Assembly: GCF_020552705.1 (NCBI RefSeq)
Contig: NZ_JAJBZG010000002.1
Location: 783,801-847,800 of the forward strand
Length of the DNA stretch: 64,000 nt
Direction: 5' to 3'
DNA from: Christiangramia sediminis
Lineage (GTDB): Bacteria > Bacteroidota > Bacteroidia > Flavobacteriales > Flavobacteriaceae
Under the pieces are notes generated by a model. That model had not been told where the DNA came from. It was given only the letters and a program-made list of their open reading frames with translations, and did no database searches. Positions 45,426-53,917 of the stretch are shown piece by piece; position 1 is the stretch's first letter, and each line of letters begins with the position of its first letter. The position numbers and the translations under genes were made by a program.

Positions 45426-45947
45426 ATGTACGAGCATACTTTTCCCGAAAAGCGTTATCAAAAAACCCTGGAATTTTTGAAAGAAATGGTTCCCCCTCCG
45501 GCCAAAGTTCTGGACCTGGGGGTAGAGAATCCTTTTTCAAAGATTATGGCCAGCAATGGATATGAGGTTACCAATACGTCGGGAGAAGATCTGGATGATA
45601 ATTTTGAAGCTGTGCAGAATGAAGAATACGACCTGGTAACGGCATTTGAAATTTTTGAACATCTGCTTGCTCCATATAATATTCTTCGGAAAATAAAATC
45701 CAAAAAGATCATCGCCAGTGTTCCGCTTAAATTATGGTTCTCCCCAGCATATAGAAGTAAGACCGATAAATGGGACCGCCATTTTCACGAATTTGAAGAC
45801 TGGCAATTTGATTGGTTATTTGAGAAAAGTGGCTGGCAGATCAAGGAAAGTCTTAAATGGACAAATCCTGTAAACAAGCTTGGGATACGCCCTGTCTTAA
45901 GAAAATTCACTCCGCGGTATTATGCAGTTTATGCTGAAAAAAGCTAA
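45426..45947 (+). CDS. Class I SAM-dependent methyltransferase
   Basis: A 173-residue small Rossmann methyltransferase. VLDLGVENPFSKIMASNG (about 24-41) is the SAM-binding motif I in a variant form (DLG instead of DxGxG), and EYDLVTAFEIFEHL is the motif II/III region. The C-terminus has an unusual W/H/F-rich stretch (KWDRHFHEFEDWQFDWLF). It is shorter than most family members and the substrate is unknown. It begins one base after the KAS III-like gene, so it may modify the same product. Confidence 0.82.
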   Translation: MYEHTFPEKRYQKTLEFLKEMVPPPAKVLDLGVENPFSKIMASNGYEVTNTSGEDLDDNFEAVQNEEYDLVTAFEIFEHLLAPYNILRKIKSKKIIASVPLKLWFSPAYRSKTDKWDRHFHEFEDWQFDWLFEKSGWQIKESLKWTNPVNKLGIRPVLRKFTPRYYAVYAEKS

Positions 45948-45998
45948 GCTTCTTCCCCTAAAATTCTATTTTAGCAACTCATAGTAATCAATTTTCTC

Positions 45999-46847
45999 TT
46001 GAAAATCTACGTTGTTATTCCCGCTCATAATGAAGCCAACTTTATAGGCCAGACACTTCAGTCTCTCGCAGACCAAAGCCTGAAACCAAATAAAGTGGTA
46101 GTGGTAGATGACAGCTCTACAGATAATACTTCTGAAATTGTTGAAGAATTCGTTTCAAAATACCCGTTTATAGAACTGGTTAAAAATAATTCTTCTACTG
46201 AGCATGCTCCCGGCAGCAAGGTGGTAAACGCATTCTATAAAGGTTATTATAAACTGGATGATGATTTTGATGTGATCTGTAAATTTGATGCAGATCTTAT
46301 CTTTCCGGTAAATTATCTGGAGAAAATAGCCGAGTATTTTAATAATGATAATCTGGCCGGAATGGTGGGTGGTTTCTGTAGCATCCAGAGAAAAAATAAA
46401 TGGATCCCTGAAAATCTTACCGGAAATGATCATATTCGAGGTGCTTTAAAAGCTTACAGAAAACATTGTTTCATCCAGATTGGTCAATTAAAACCAGCTA
46501 TGGGTTGGGACACTGCAGATGAACTCCTGGCACGCTTTCATGGCTGGAAGGTAATCACAGATCAAACTTTACTGGTTAAGCATTTAAGACCAACAGGGAT
46601 GAACTATTTTGAACATGCCGGAAGAAAACAGGGAGAAGCATTCTACAGGTTGCGGTATGGAATGACTTTAAGTTTAATCGCTTCAGCTAAACTGGCGGCA
46701 ATGAAAATGAATCCTTTTGCATTTTTACATTATGCTTCAGGTTATTTCCAGGCAAAAAACAAAAAACGACCTTTTCTTGTTTCAGAAGAAGAAGGCCGTT
46801 TTATAAGACAATTACGCTGGGCGAACATCAGGAAGAAATTCGCTTAA
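45999..46847 (+). CDS. Glycosyltransferase family 2 protein
   Basis: A 282-residue GT-A-fold enzyme starting (M)KIYVVIPAHNEANFIGQTL with nucleotide-binding VVVDDSSTDNT and the DxD-like FDADLIF (about 93-99). No membrane segments of the dolichol-phosphate type are obvious. The start is a TTG at 45999-46001, since no ATG lies in frame before the conserved IPAHNE motif. It lies 51 bases after the methyltransferase gene. Its stop shares a TTAA with convergent pafA. The acceptor is unknown. Confidence 0.88.
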   Translation: MKIYVVIPAHNEANFIGQTLQSLADQSLKPNKVVVVDDSSTDNTSEIVEEFVSKYPFIELVKNNSSTEHAPGSKVVNAFYKGYYKLDDDFDVICKFDADLIFPVNYLEKIAEYFNNDNLAGMVGGFCSIQRKNKWIPENLTGNDHIRGALKAYRKHCFIQIGQLKPAMGWDTADELLARFHGWKVITDQTLLVKHLRPTGMNYFEHAGRKQGEAFYRLRYGMTLSLIASAKLAAMKMNPFAFLHYASGYFQAKNKKRPFLVSEEEGRFIRQLRWANIRKKFA

Positions 46848-48475
46848 TCCTTAAGCATAATTTTTAATGGCTGTCCTGTTGAAGCATCAGGAAAAGAATT
46901 TCCAAGTATTGCAGACATGGTAGGAGCAATATCCGGAATTACCGAATGTTCAAAGGTACTGCCATGCTTAATCCCTTTTCCGAAGAAAATTAGCGGCACG
47001 TGCGTATCATAAATAAAACCTGAGCCGTGCGTAGTTCCTTTTTCAGGATAAATGATGTAACCAGGATCCAGCACAAAAACGATATCACCGCTACGCTCCT
47101 GATTGAATCCGTTTTGAATTAAAGAACTAATCCCTTTGGTAAAACTACCAGATTGCAATTGTTCCCTTGTATAAACTCTTGAAATACTCTCTTGCTGAAG
47201 TAAAAAATGGGCAATTTTTTGCTGAACTTCATGAGCATCCAGGTCTTCTTCTTGCAATACTTTATAATCAAGAAAGACCTGTGTATTTGAAATATTCTGA
47301 ATAAGACTATCTACTTTGAATTCTTCACGAACAAAATCTTCAATTTTCTTGTTCTCCTCGACATCATTAAAATAACCGGAAGGAATTTTTCGGCTGGATA
47401 AATATGCAGGAACATCTACTCCACCGTGGTCTGAGGTTAAGAAGACAGTATACTCACCCTCCCCTACTGTTTCGTCCAGATATTTAAGAAAATCTGCCAG
47501 GGCAAGATCCAACCTCATATACGTGTCTTGAATTTCTTTGGAATTCACTCCGAAATTATGTCCCACATAATCTGTACTTGAAAAACTAAGTGTAAGCACA
47601 TCAGTGATCTCATCTTTCCCCAAGCTCTCTCCTTTAATGGCAGCTTTTGCAAATTCAGCAGTTAGGTCATTTCCATAAGGAGTTGCTTTAATTAAGTCGT
47701 ATTCCCCATTTTCAGAAGCTAATGCTTTAAGATCGTATGGAAAGCTTGCGATTTCTTTTCCCTGGTAACCAAATTCAAAATTATTTTCATCCGCTCCACT
47801 TTCCTTATAAGAGTTGATATCTTTTAAGGTATTCCAGGGCTTTAAATAGGATTTGGCCTTTCCAGACTTGTTAAAATCTTTTACCCACTGAGGAAGTTCA
47901 TTCATATAATAACTACTGGTGATCCATTTAGCTTCGTCGCGGCCATGAAACCAGTAAGCAGCATTTGCGGTATGGCCTGCGGGAAGAATAGCGCCACGAT
48001 CCTTTAATGCAATTCCTATCGTCTTTCCCTTCATTTGAGTATGAAGACGGTTTTCGTCTGCAAAAGTGGTCGACTTCATTCTATGCGGAGACATTTTACC
48101 GGCATCACTTTGTGTTCCCACAGGTTTTACCGATGCATCTCCAGCACAATAGACAGATTCATCTTCAAATTTATCGAACCATCCATTACTTATAATTCCA
48201 TGATATTCTGGAGTAGTCCCGGTAAATACTGAAGCGTGGCCGGGCCCGGTATAGGTAGGAACATAATTGAAGTGGTTATTTTTAAAATTATATCCATTAT
48301 TTACAAGCCTTTTAAAACCTTCTTCTCCAAATTGATCCCAAAAGCGGGTGAGGTAATCATACCTCATCTGATCTACTACAATTCCCACGACCAGTTTTGG
48401 TTTTTCGTTTACAATCTGAGCTTTCAATGGCGCCAGATTAATTACAAATATTAATGCTAAAAAATACCGTTTCAT
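46844..48475 (-). CDS. pafA: Alkaline phosphatase PafA
   Basis: A 543-residue secreted phosphatase from the ATG at 48473-48475 (MKRYFLALIF, signal ending PLKAQ); nine more in-frame codons upstream are less likely. The alkaline-phosphatase-superfamily metal site starts at VVDQMRYDY (Asp35) and the Thr nucleophile region YTGPGHASVFTG (Thr76) replaces the Ser of E. coli PhoA, as in Elizabethkingia PafA. LTSDHGGVDVP and GSGFIYDTHVPLIFFG complete the zinc ligands. It releases phosphate from phosphomonoesters and may be constitutive; no Pho box is recognised. Confidence 0.93.
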   Translation of the reverse strand: MKRYFLALIFVINLAPLKAQIVNEKPKLVVGIVVDQMRYDYLTRFWDQFGEEGFKRLVNNGYNFKNNHFNYVPTYTGPGHASVFTGTTPEYHGIISNGWFDKFEDESVYCAGDASVKPVGTQSDAGKMSPHRMKSTTFADENRLHTQMKGKTIGIALKDRGAILPAGHTANAAYWFHGRDEAKWITSSYYMNELPQWVKDFNKSGKAKSYLKPWNTLKDINSYKESGADENNFEFGYQGKEIASFPYDLKALASENGEYDLIKATPYGNDLTAEFAKAAIKGESLGKDEITDVLTLSFSSTDYVGHNFGVNSKEIQDTYMRLDLALADFLKYLDETVGEGEYTVFLTSDHGGVDVPAYLSSRKIPSGYFNDVEENKKIEDFVREEFKVDSLIQNISNTQVFLDYKVLQEEDLDAHEVQQKIAHFLLQQESISRVYTREQLQSGSFTKGISSLIQNGFNQERSGDIVFVLDPGYIIYPEKGTTHGSGFIYDTHVPLIFFGKGIKHGSTFEHSVIPDIAPTMSAILGNSFPDASTGQPLKIMLKD

Positions 48476-48591
48476 CGGGTTAAGTTTTTTAATGGACTTC
48501 AAAAATACTAAACTTGAAACGCTAAAGTTTAATTAAGCGTTAAATAGTTTAGCGCGAAAATTTAGTATTTTAGCCTTTCAAAATTCAATTA

Positions 48592-49329
48592 ATGACCTAC
48601 CTGCACTCCATTGGGGAATATTTTTTAATGCTTAAAGGAGTTTTTGGCCGAATGACGAAAGCTTCGGTTCTTAGAAATCTTATTTTTAAAGAAATAAATG
48701 AGCTTATAATGGGCTCTCTGGGCATTGTTGCATTCCTTTCTTTCTTTATTGGAGCAGTGGTAGCGATTCAAACAGCACTAAATTTAAATAACCCGCTTAT
48801 TCCTAAATCACTGGTGGCCTACGCAGCAAGACAATCTGTGATTTTAGAATTTGCACCAACCTTTATTTCCATCATTATGGCTGGGAAAGTGGGGTCTTTT
48901 ATTACTTCCAGTATTGGATCTATGAGGGTTACCGAGCAAATTGATGCACTGGAAGTAATGGGAATAAATTCCAAGAATTATCTTATTTTCCCTAAGATCA
49001 CTGCAATGTTAACTTATCCGTTTGTAATTGCCATATCAATGTTTCTGGGAATTGCAGGTGCCTATTGTGCTGCGGTATTTGGAGGTTTTGTTACTTCAGA
49101 TCAGTTTCTAACGGGGCTGCAGGACGATTTTAATGGTTTTCATCTTACCTATGCTTTTATAAAAACATTCCTTTTTGCCTTTATCCTGGCTACTGTTCCT
49201 GCTTATCATGGATATTACATGAAAGGTGGTGCATTGGAGGTTGGAGAGGCCTCAACAACCTCTTTCGTCTGGACAAGTGTAGTTCTAATTGTTACCAATT
49301 ATGCGGTGACCCAACTTTTATTAAGCTAA
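48592..49329 (+). CDS. mlaE: MlaE-family ABC transporter permease
   Basis: A 245-residue inner-membrane permease of the MlaE/YrbE (DUF140) family, with about five transmembrane segments and the conserved AGKVGSFITSSIGSMRVTEQIDALEVMG block (about 100-127). With MlaF and a periplasmic MCE protein it moves phospholipids between membranes and keeps the outer membrane asymmetric. The ATPase gene follows after three bases; the MCE (MlaD) gene is not in this window. Confidence 0.93.
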   Translation: MTYLHSIGEYFLMLKGVFGRMTKASVLRNLIFKEINELIMGSLGIVAFLSFFIGAVVAIQTALNLNNPLIPKSLVAYAARQSVILEFAPTFISIIMAGKVGSFITSSIGSMRVTEQIDALEVMGINSKNYLIFPKITAMLTYPFVIAISMFLGIAGAYCAAVFGGFVTSDQFLTGLQDDFNGFHLTYAFIKTFLFAFILATVPAYHGYYMKGGALEVGEASTTSFVWTSVVLIVTNYAVTQLLLS

Positions 49330-49332
49330 CAA

Positions 49333-50097
49333 ATGATACAGGTAAAAAACTTACATAAAGCATTCAATAATCAGGAAGTTCTTAAAGGGATCGATTATAC
49401 TTTTGAAAGAGGTAAAACCAACCTGATCATTGGACAGTCCGGGTCTGGTAAAAGTGTTTTCTTAAAGTGTATGCTGGGTCTTTTCAAAGCAGATAAAGGA
49501 ACAATTGAATATGATGGCAAACCTTATTCTACCTTTTCAGATGAAGAACAACGAGAGTTAAGAACTGAAATGGGAATGCTCTTTCAAGGAGGTGCTTTAT
49601 TTGATTCTATGACAGTTGAAGAGAATGTGATGTTTCCTTTAAAGATGTTCACCAAACAAAAAAAGAGCGATATGCTATCCAGAGTGCATGAAGTCCTGGA
49701 ACGTGTAAATTTAGAAGGAAATGGTAATAAAATGCCTTCTGAAATTAGTGGAGGAATGCAAAAAAGGGTGGCCATAGCCAGAGCCATTGTAAATAAACCT
49801 AAATATTTGTTTTGTGATGAGCCAAACTCAGGACTGGATCCTCAAACGGCTACGGTAATAGACAACCTTATTCAGGACCTTACCCATGAGAACGATATCA
49901 CTACAGTTTTAATTACACATGATATGAACTCTGTACTGGAGATCGGGGAACGCATCGCATTTTTAAAAGATGGGAAATTAGCCTGGAAAGGCACTAAAGA
50001 AGAGATCTTTCAAACAGAAGATGAAACAGTGACCGATTTTGTGTATTCTTCCAATCTATTTCAGAAAGTAAGGGAAGCACAGTTAAAAGGCCTCTAA
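49333..50097 (+). CDS. mlaF: MlaF-family ABC transporter ATPase
   Basis: A 254-residue ABC ATPase. Walker A GQSGSGKS is at about 34-41, signature ISGGMQKRVAIARA at about 139-152, Walker B YLFCDEP followed by NSGLDP, and the switch His in VLITHDMNS. It powers phospholipid trafficking with MlaE. It directly abuts the convergent DUF389 gene: the two stop codons are neighbouring triplets, with no base between. Confidence 0.94.
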   Translation: MIQVKNLHKAFNNQEVLKGIDYTFERGKTNLIIGQSGSGKSVFLKCMLGLFKADKGTIEYDGKPYSTFSDEEQRELRTEMGMLFQGGALFDSMTVEENVMFPLKMFTKQKKSDMLSRVHEVLERVNLEGNGNKMPSEISGGMQKRVAIARAIVNKPKYLFCDEPNSGLDPQTATVIDNLIQDLTHENDITTVLITHDMNSVLEIGERIAFLKDGKLAWKGTKEEIFQTEDETVTDFVYSSNLFQKVREAQLKGL

Positions 50098-51531
50098 TTA
50101 TCTCACGTTCTTTATCGCAAGGGTATCTAGATCTAACCTTACTCTCATCCAGTTTTCAAACTTTTCCTGTTGTGAAGCCAGCTCATTGTTACGGAGCTTA
50201 TTATTCCAAATTACGGTAAATGTTGGAATGGTGTCTGTTTTTTGAAAATTCGTCGTAATTAGATTAGAGTAACCTATTTCCTCAATATTTTCGTAATTGA
50301 TCTTTGCTTCTTTACTTAAATTAACGAACGAGAAATTATCTCCTCTATATTTGGAGAGTTCAGATTCCAGTAATTCAATTCGGCGATCCTTATTTTGTAG
50401 TACTTCCTGATTTTTTACATACAGTTCCTCAAGAATTCCACTTCTCACCACCGTAGAAAGCTGATTAATATCCTGACTCTGATCATTCCCCTGGTGAACT
50501 ACAAGCTGTGCTTCTTTAAGCGCTTCTATCTCCCCAAGTCTCTCCCGCCAGGTAGTAATGGTTGCAGCTGGAATTGTATTTCCAATCATATATACATCAA
50601 TGGTTTTAGCTTTATAATCACTGGTAGATTTTAAAGTTTCAGTTCCGGAATATCTAACCGTATTTTCAATAAATTCTGTGGCTTTACTTTCGAAAACCTG
50701 CTGCCTCAATAATTTTACAAATAGCACCACACTGGGTATCATTACAATTATAGCCACAGTAGAAGCAATTTGTGCTGTCCTCTTCCTTCTTTTACTATTA
50801 GCATATTTCACCAAAGGAAATCCCAACAATTTAGAAACAACGAAAGTCGAGAGCGCTATAAAGACTGCGTTAATAGAAAATAAATAAAGAGCCCCTAAAG
50901 CATATTCCCATCGGGCATTTGCGATTCCGTAGCCTACTGTACATAAGGGAGGCATAAGTGCTGTAGCAATCGCAACCCCCAAAATTACACTTGCTATGGT
51001 TCCTTTTTTGGTTTTAGCAACTATCAGCGCCAAACCACCAAAAATAGCTACAAGAACATCAAGAATCGTCGGATAGGTTCTCGCGACCAGCTCTGGAGTT
51101 TCGTTCTTGACAGGAGATATAAAAAAGTAAATAGTTGCCGTGAGCACACTAAGTCCCACCATGATTCCCAGATTCACAAAGGAACGCTTTAAGGTATCTA
51201 CGTCATTAATAGCCACCGCCATTCCTATACCCACAATAGGCCCCATTAATGGAGAGATTAACATGGCTCCAATTACCACCGCGGTGCTACTAACATTAAG
51301 TCCTATGGAAGCAACAAAAATGGAAAAAATAAGGATCCAGGCATTATGACCTTTAAAAGAGATATCTTTTTGAACAGCTTCTACGGTAGATTCCCTATCG
51401 GTGTCTTCCCGAATATTCAGCAGACGACTGAAGAAGGTCCTGGCTTTTTTACGAATTTCTTTTGCATCCTCCCGTAAGTTTTCGCTGCCTGAATTTTTGG
51501 ATACCCTTGTTTTATCTTCTGTATTTTCCAT
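50098..51531 (-). CDS. DUF389 family membrane protein
   Basis: A 477-residue protein with a charged N-terminus (1-70), a DUF389 hydrophobic core of about six transmembrane segments (75-275, including VVIGAMLISPLMGPIVGIGM) and a soluble C-terminal part of about 190 residues with a possible coiled coil (around 350-395). The family has no agreed function. It is the last gene of a minus-strand series, two bases after manC. Confidence 0.85.
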   Translation of the reverse strand: MENTEDKTRVSKNSGSENLREDAKEIRKKARTFFSRLLNIREDTDRESTVEAVQKDISFKGHNAWILIFSIFVASIGLNVSSTAVVIGAMLISPLMGPIVGIGMAVAINDVDTLKRSFVNLGIMVGLSVLTATIYFFISPVKNETPELVARTYPTILDVLVAIFGGLALIVAKTKKGTIASVILGVAIATALMPPLCTVGYGIANARWEYALGALYLFSINAVFIALSTFVVSKLLGFPLVKYANSKRRKRTAQIASTVAIIVMIPSVVLFVKLLRQQVFESKATEFIENTVRYSGTETLKSTSDYKAKTIDVYMIGNTIPAATITTWRERLGEIEALKEAQLVVHQGNDQSQDINQLSTVVRSGILEELYVKNQEVLQNKDRRIELLESELSKYRGDNFSFVNLSKEAKINYENIEEIGYSNLITTNFQKTDTIPTFTVIWNNKLRNNELASQQEKFENWMRVRLDLDTLAIKNVR

Positions 51532-51533
51532 TA

Positions 51534-52625
51534 TTAACCTAAATCTTCACCAAAATCTTTCATTACTTTCTCCCGTAATTGCTTTATTTCCTGTTCTTCA
51601 GATTTCGGAATGATCATTAGTACCTCCTTATCTTCTACCACTATATAATCTGAAAGCCCTTTTAAAACCACAATTTTTTTATCTACCGTAGAAACTATAT
51701 TGTTTTCTGAATCTTCTGAAAGCAGCCTGCAGTTAATAGCCGTATTTTCATCTTCATCTGAAGGCAACTCTTTTTTAACCGATGACCAGGTTCCCAGGTC
51801 ACTCCAGTCAAAACTTACCGGAATAACATAAACCGAATCAGACTTTTCCATGATCCCGTAATCAATAGAGATATTTGAGGTTCTTGAATAGTTCTCTTCA
51901 ATGAATTTTTCCTCCTCTGGCGTATTCCATTTTTCCTTTCCATTATCTAAAACACTAAAAGTGTCTGGAAGATATTTTTTAAAACTCTCAATTATAAATT
52001 TTGCACTCCAGATAAAAATCCCAGCATTCCACACGTAATTCTCCGCTTCGATAAATGCTTTCGCTTTCTTCTCATTTGGTTTTTCAGTGAAAGCATCTAC
52101 CTTCTTCAGGTTTTCTTTATCTTCTTTATCATATTTTATATATCCATAACCGGTATTGGGATAAGTAGGTTCTATACCAAGTGTAACTAATTTATCCTCA
52201 AGTTCTACATTATCAAAAGCTTCCTGAATAGAATCAAGAAATTTATCCTCGTCTTTGATCCAGTGATCGCTAGGCGCTACCACGGTTAAAGCTTTCGGGT
52301 TCTTCTTATAAATCTTTAAGGCTCCTAATAAAATACTGGGTGCGGTATTTCTCATTTCAGGTTCAGCCACAATTTGCTCCTCTTTAATGTGTGACACCTG
52401 ATCTTTGATCATATCTACATATTTCGCATTAGTAAGAACATAGATATTCTCTACAGGAATAAGCTTGGAAAGTCTTTTAAAGGTTGTTTGAAAAAGTGTT
52501 TCTCCCACTCCTAATATATCCAGGAATTGTTTGGGATTTGATGCTTTACTGGCTGGCCAGAATCGAGATCCAACACCGCCAGCCATTAGAATTGCATAGT
52601 AGTTATCTTTTTTTGTCCCCGTCAT
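51534..52625 (-). CDS. manC: Mannose-1-phosphate guanylyltransferase
   Basis: A 363-residue nucleotidyltransferase. AGGVGSRFWPASKASNPKQF (residues 15-34) is the pyrophosphorylase signature and FTEKPNEKKAKAF the metal/sugar-binding motif. It forms GDP-mannose from mannose-1-phosphate and GTP for cell-surface glycans. It lacks the C-terminal phosphomannose isomerase domain of bifunctional ManC enzymes. It lies five bases after the SprT-like gene. Confidence 0.93.
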   Translation of the reverse strand: MTGTKKDNYYAILMAGGVGSRFWPASKASNPKQFLDILGVGETLFQTTFKRLSKLIPVENIYVLTNAKYVDMIKDQVSHIKEEQIVAEPEMRNTAPSILLGALKIYKKNPKALTVVAPSDHWIKDEDKFLDSIQEAFDNVELEDKLVTLGIEPTYPNTGYGYIKYDKEDKENLKKVDAFTEKPNEKKAKAFIEAENYVWNAGIFIWSAKFIIESFKKYLPDTFSVLDNGKEKWNTPEEEKFIEENYSRTSNISIDYGIMEKSDSVYVIPVSFDWSDLGTWSSVKKELPSDEDENTAINCRLLSEDSENNIVSTVDKKIVVLKGLSDYIVVEDKEVLMIIPKSEEQEIKQLREKVMKDFGEDLG

Positions 52626-52630
52626 AATTA

Positions 52631-53230
52631 TTAAACCTTAATTAAATGTACTTCAGCATTAGGCTGAAATAAATAAATTCTTCCTGTATCCATTTCCAGA
52701 CATTCATATCGCTTCACTTTTCTCAGCCCCTTTTTAAAGGTCTTGCCGTTATGGATCTTAAATAAACTTCCCGCAGGAATTTCAAAAATATAGCTTTTAT
52801 CGTTTTCTGGATCAAAACTTTTAAGAGCTACAGATAAACCCGCATCTGTATCGCTGCTAGCTTTAGGGTTTCTAAAGTGATTGGCTATTACAGGCAGTAA
52901 TGAATTTGGAAATATCTCGGGCCGTATAAAAGGCAGCATCAAACTTCTAAAACAATGCTTCCACTCTCGTCCATGTGGTTTTATTTCTCGCCCATACTTT
53001 TCAAAAGCTATTAAATGGGCAATTTCATGGATACTGGTTATTAAAAACCGGTATTTATTCAAATTCGCATTTATTGTGATCTGTTGGGAACCATCGGGCA
53101 TTCTGCGATAATCTCCATGCCTGGTCACCCGCTCATTGACAATCTTTAAATGAACACCGTTCATCTTTATCAATTCTGAAACTGGTATCACTGCATTTTC
53201 AGGCAAATATTTGGCAAGGATATCTCTCAT
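52631..53230 (-). CDS. SprT-like zinc metalloprotein
   Basis: A 199-residue SprT-like protein with the zinc motif HEIAH (His68, Glu69, His72) and a probable third ligand His86 in KPHGREW. The C-terminal part resembles the SprT zinc-ribbon region but its cysteines are not obvious. Eukaryotic Spartan relatives cut DNA-protein crosslinks; the bacterial function is unproved. It lies three bases after the SDR gene and five before manC. Confidence 0.86.
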   Translation of the reverse strand: MRDILAKYLPENAVIPVSELIKMNGVHLKIVNERVTRHGDYRRMPDGSQQITINANLNKYRFLITSIHEIAHLIAFEKYGREIKPHGREWKHCFRSLMLPFIRPEIFPNSLLPVIANHFRNPKASSDTDAGLSVALKSFDPENDKSYIFEIPAGSLFKIHNGKTFKKGLRKVKRYECLEMDTGRIYLFQPNAEVHLIKV

Positions 53231-53233
53231 TTA

Positions 53234-53917
53234 TTATGGTGTACTATTAGACACCTGCAATATTTTACCATTATATAACTTCTGTCCATTAAGACTGAAA
53301 TCTGCAATATACTGCGCCATTTCTTTTGCACTCACCGGAGCTTTGTATCCTGGAAAGGCTTCTTCAAGCATTTCCGTTTGAACCGCCCCAAGTGCTAAAG
53401 CATTAAACGAAGGTCCATTTTCCTTATATTCTTCTGCTAGTAATTCAGTGAGAGTCAACAAAGCGCCTTTACTGGAGCTATAAGCTGCAAGGCCGGGAAA
53501 TTTCATACTCCCCTGGATTCCGCCCATACTACTAATATTCAGCACATGAGATTCATTATGCATATATGGAAGCAGTTTTCTGGTAATTTCGGCAACCCCA
53601 AACACATTAACCTTATAAACCTGGCTAAAATCTTCATAAGCAGAATCTTTAAAAGGTTTATTTAATAGTGCTCCCGCATTATTTATAAGCACATCAACTT
53701 TAGAGTTCCAATTACTGGTGATATAATTTTCAGCTTTTAAAAGGCTGTCTTCAGAAGTTATATCGAATGAAAAAGTCCGAACATTTTCCAGATTTAGATC
53801 TTTTACGGGTTTTTCATTCCTGGAAAGTGCCAGAACATTATGTCCCAATTTCGATAAAATTGAAACCATCTCAAAGCCAATCCCTCTGCTTGTACCGGTA
53901 ATTACAATATTCTTCAT
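53234..53917 (-). CDS. Short-chain dehydrogenase/reductase
   Basis: A 227-residue SDR. The cofactor motif TGTSRGIG is at residues 7-14, NNAG at 79-82, and the catalytic triad is Ser130, Tyr146 and Lys150 (YSSSK). The cofactor is probably NADP(H), as an Arg follows TS; the substrate is unknown. Its ATG overlaps the stop of the upstream peptidase by one base (TAATG), so they are translationally coupled. Confidence 0.9.
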   Translation of the reverse strand: MKNIVITGTSRGIGFEMVSILSKLGHNVLALSRNEKPVKDLNLENVRTFSFDITSEDSLLKAENYITSNWNSKVDVLINNAGALLNKPFKDSAYEDFSQVYKVNVFGVAEITRKLLPYMHNESHVLNISSMGGIQGSMKFPGLAAYSSSKGALLTLTELLAEEYKENGPSFNALALGAVQTEMLEEAFPGYKAPVSAKEMAQYIADFSLNGQKLYNGKILQVSNSTP

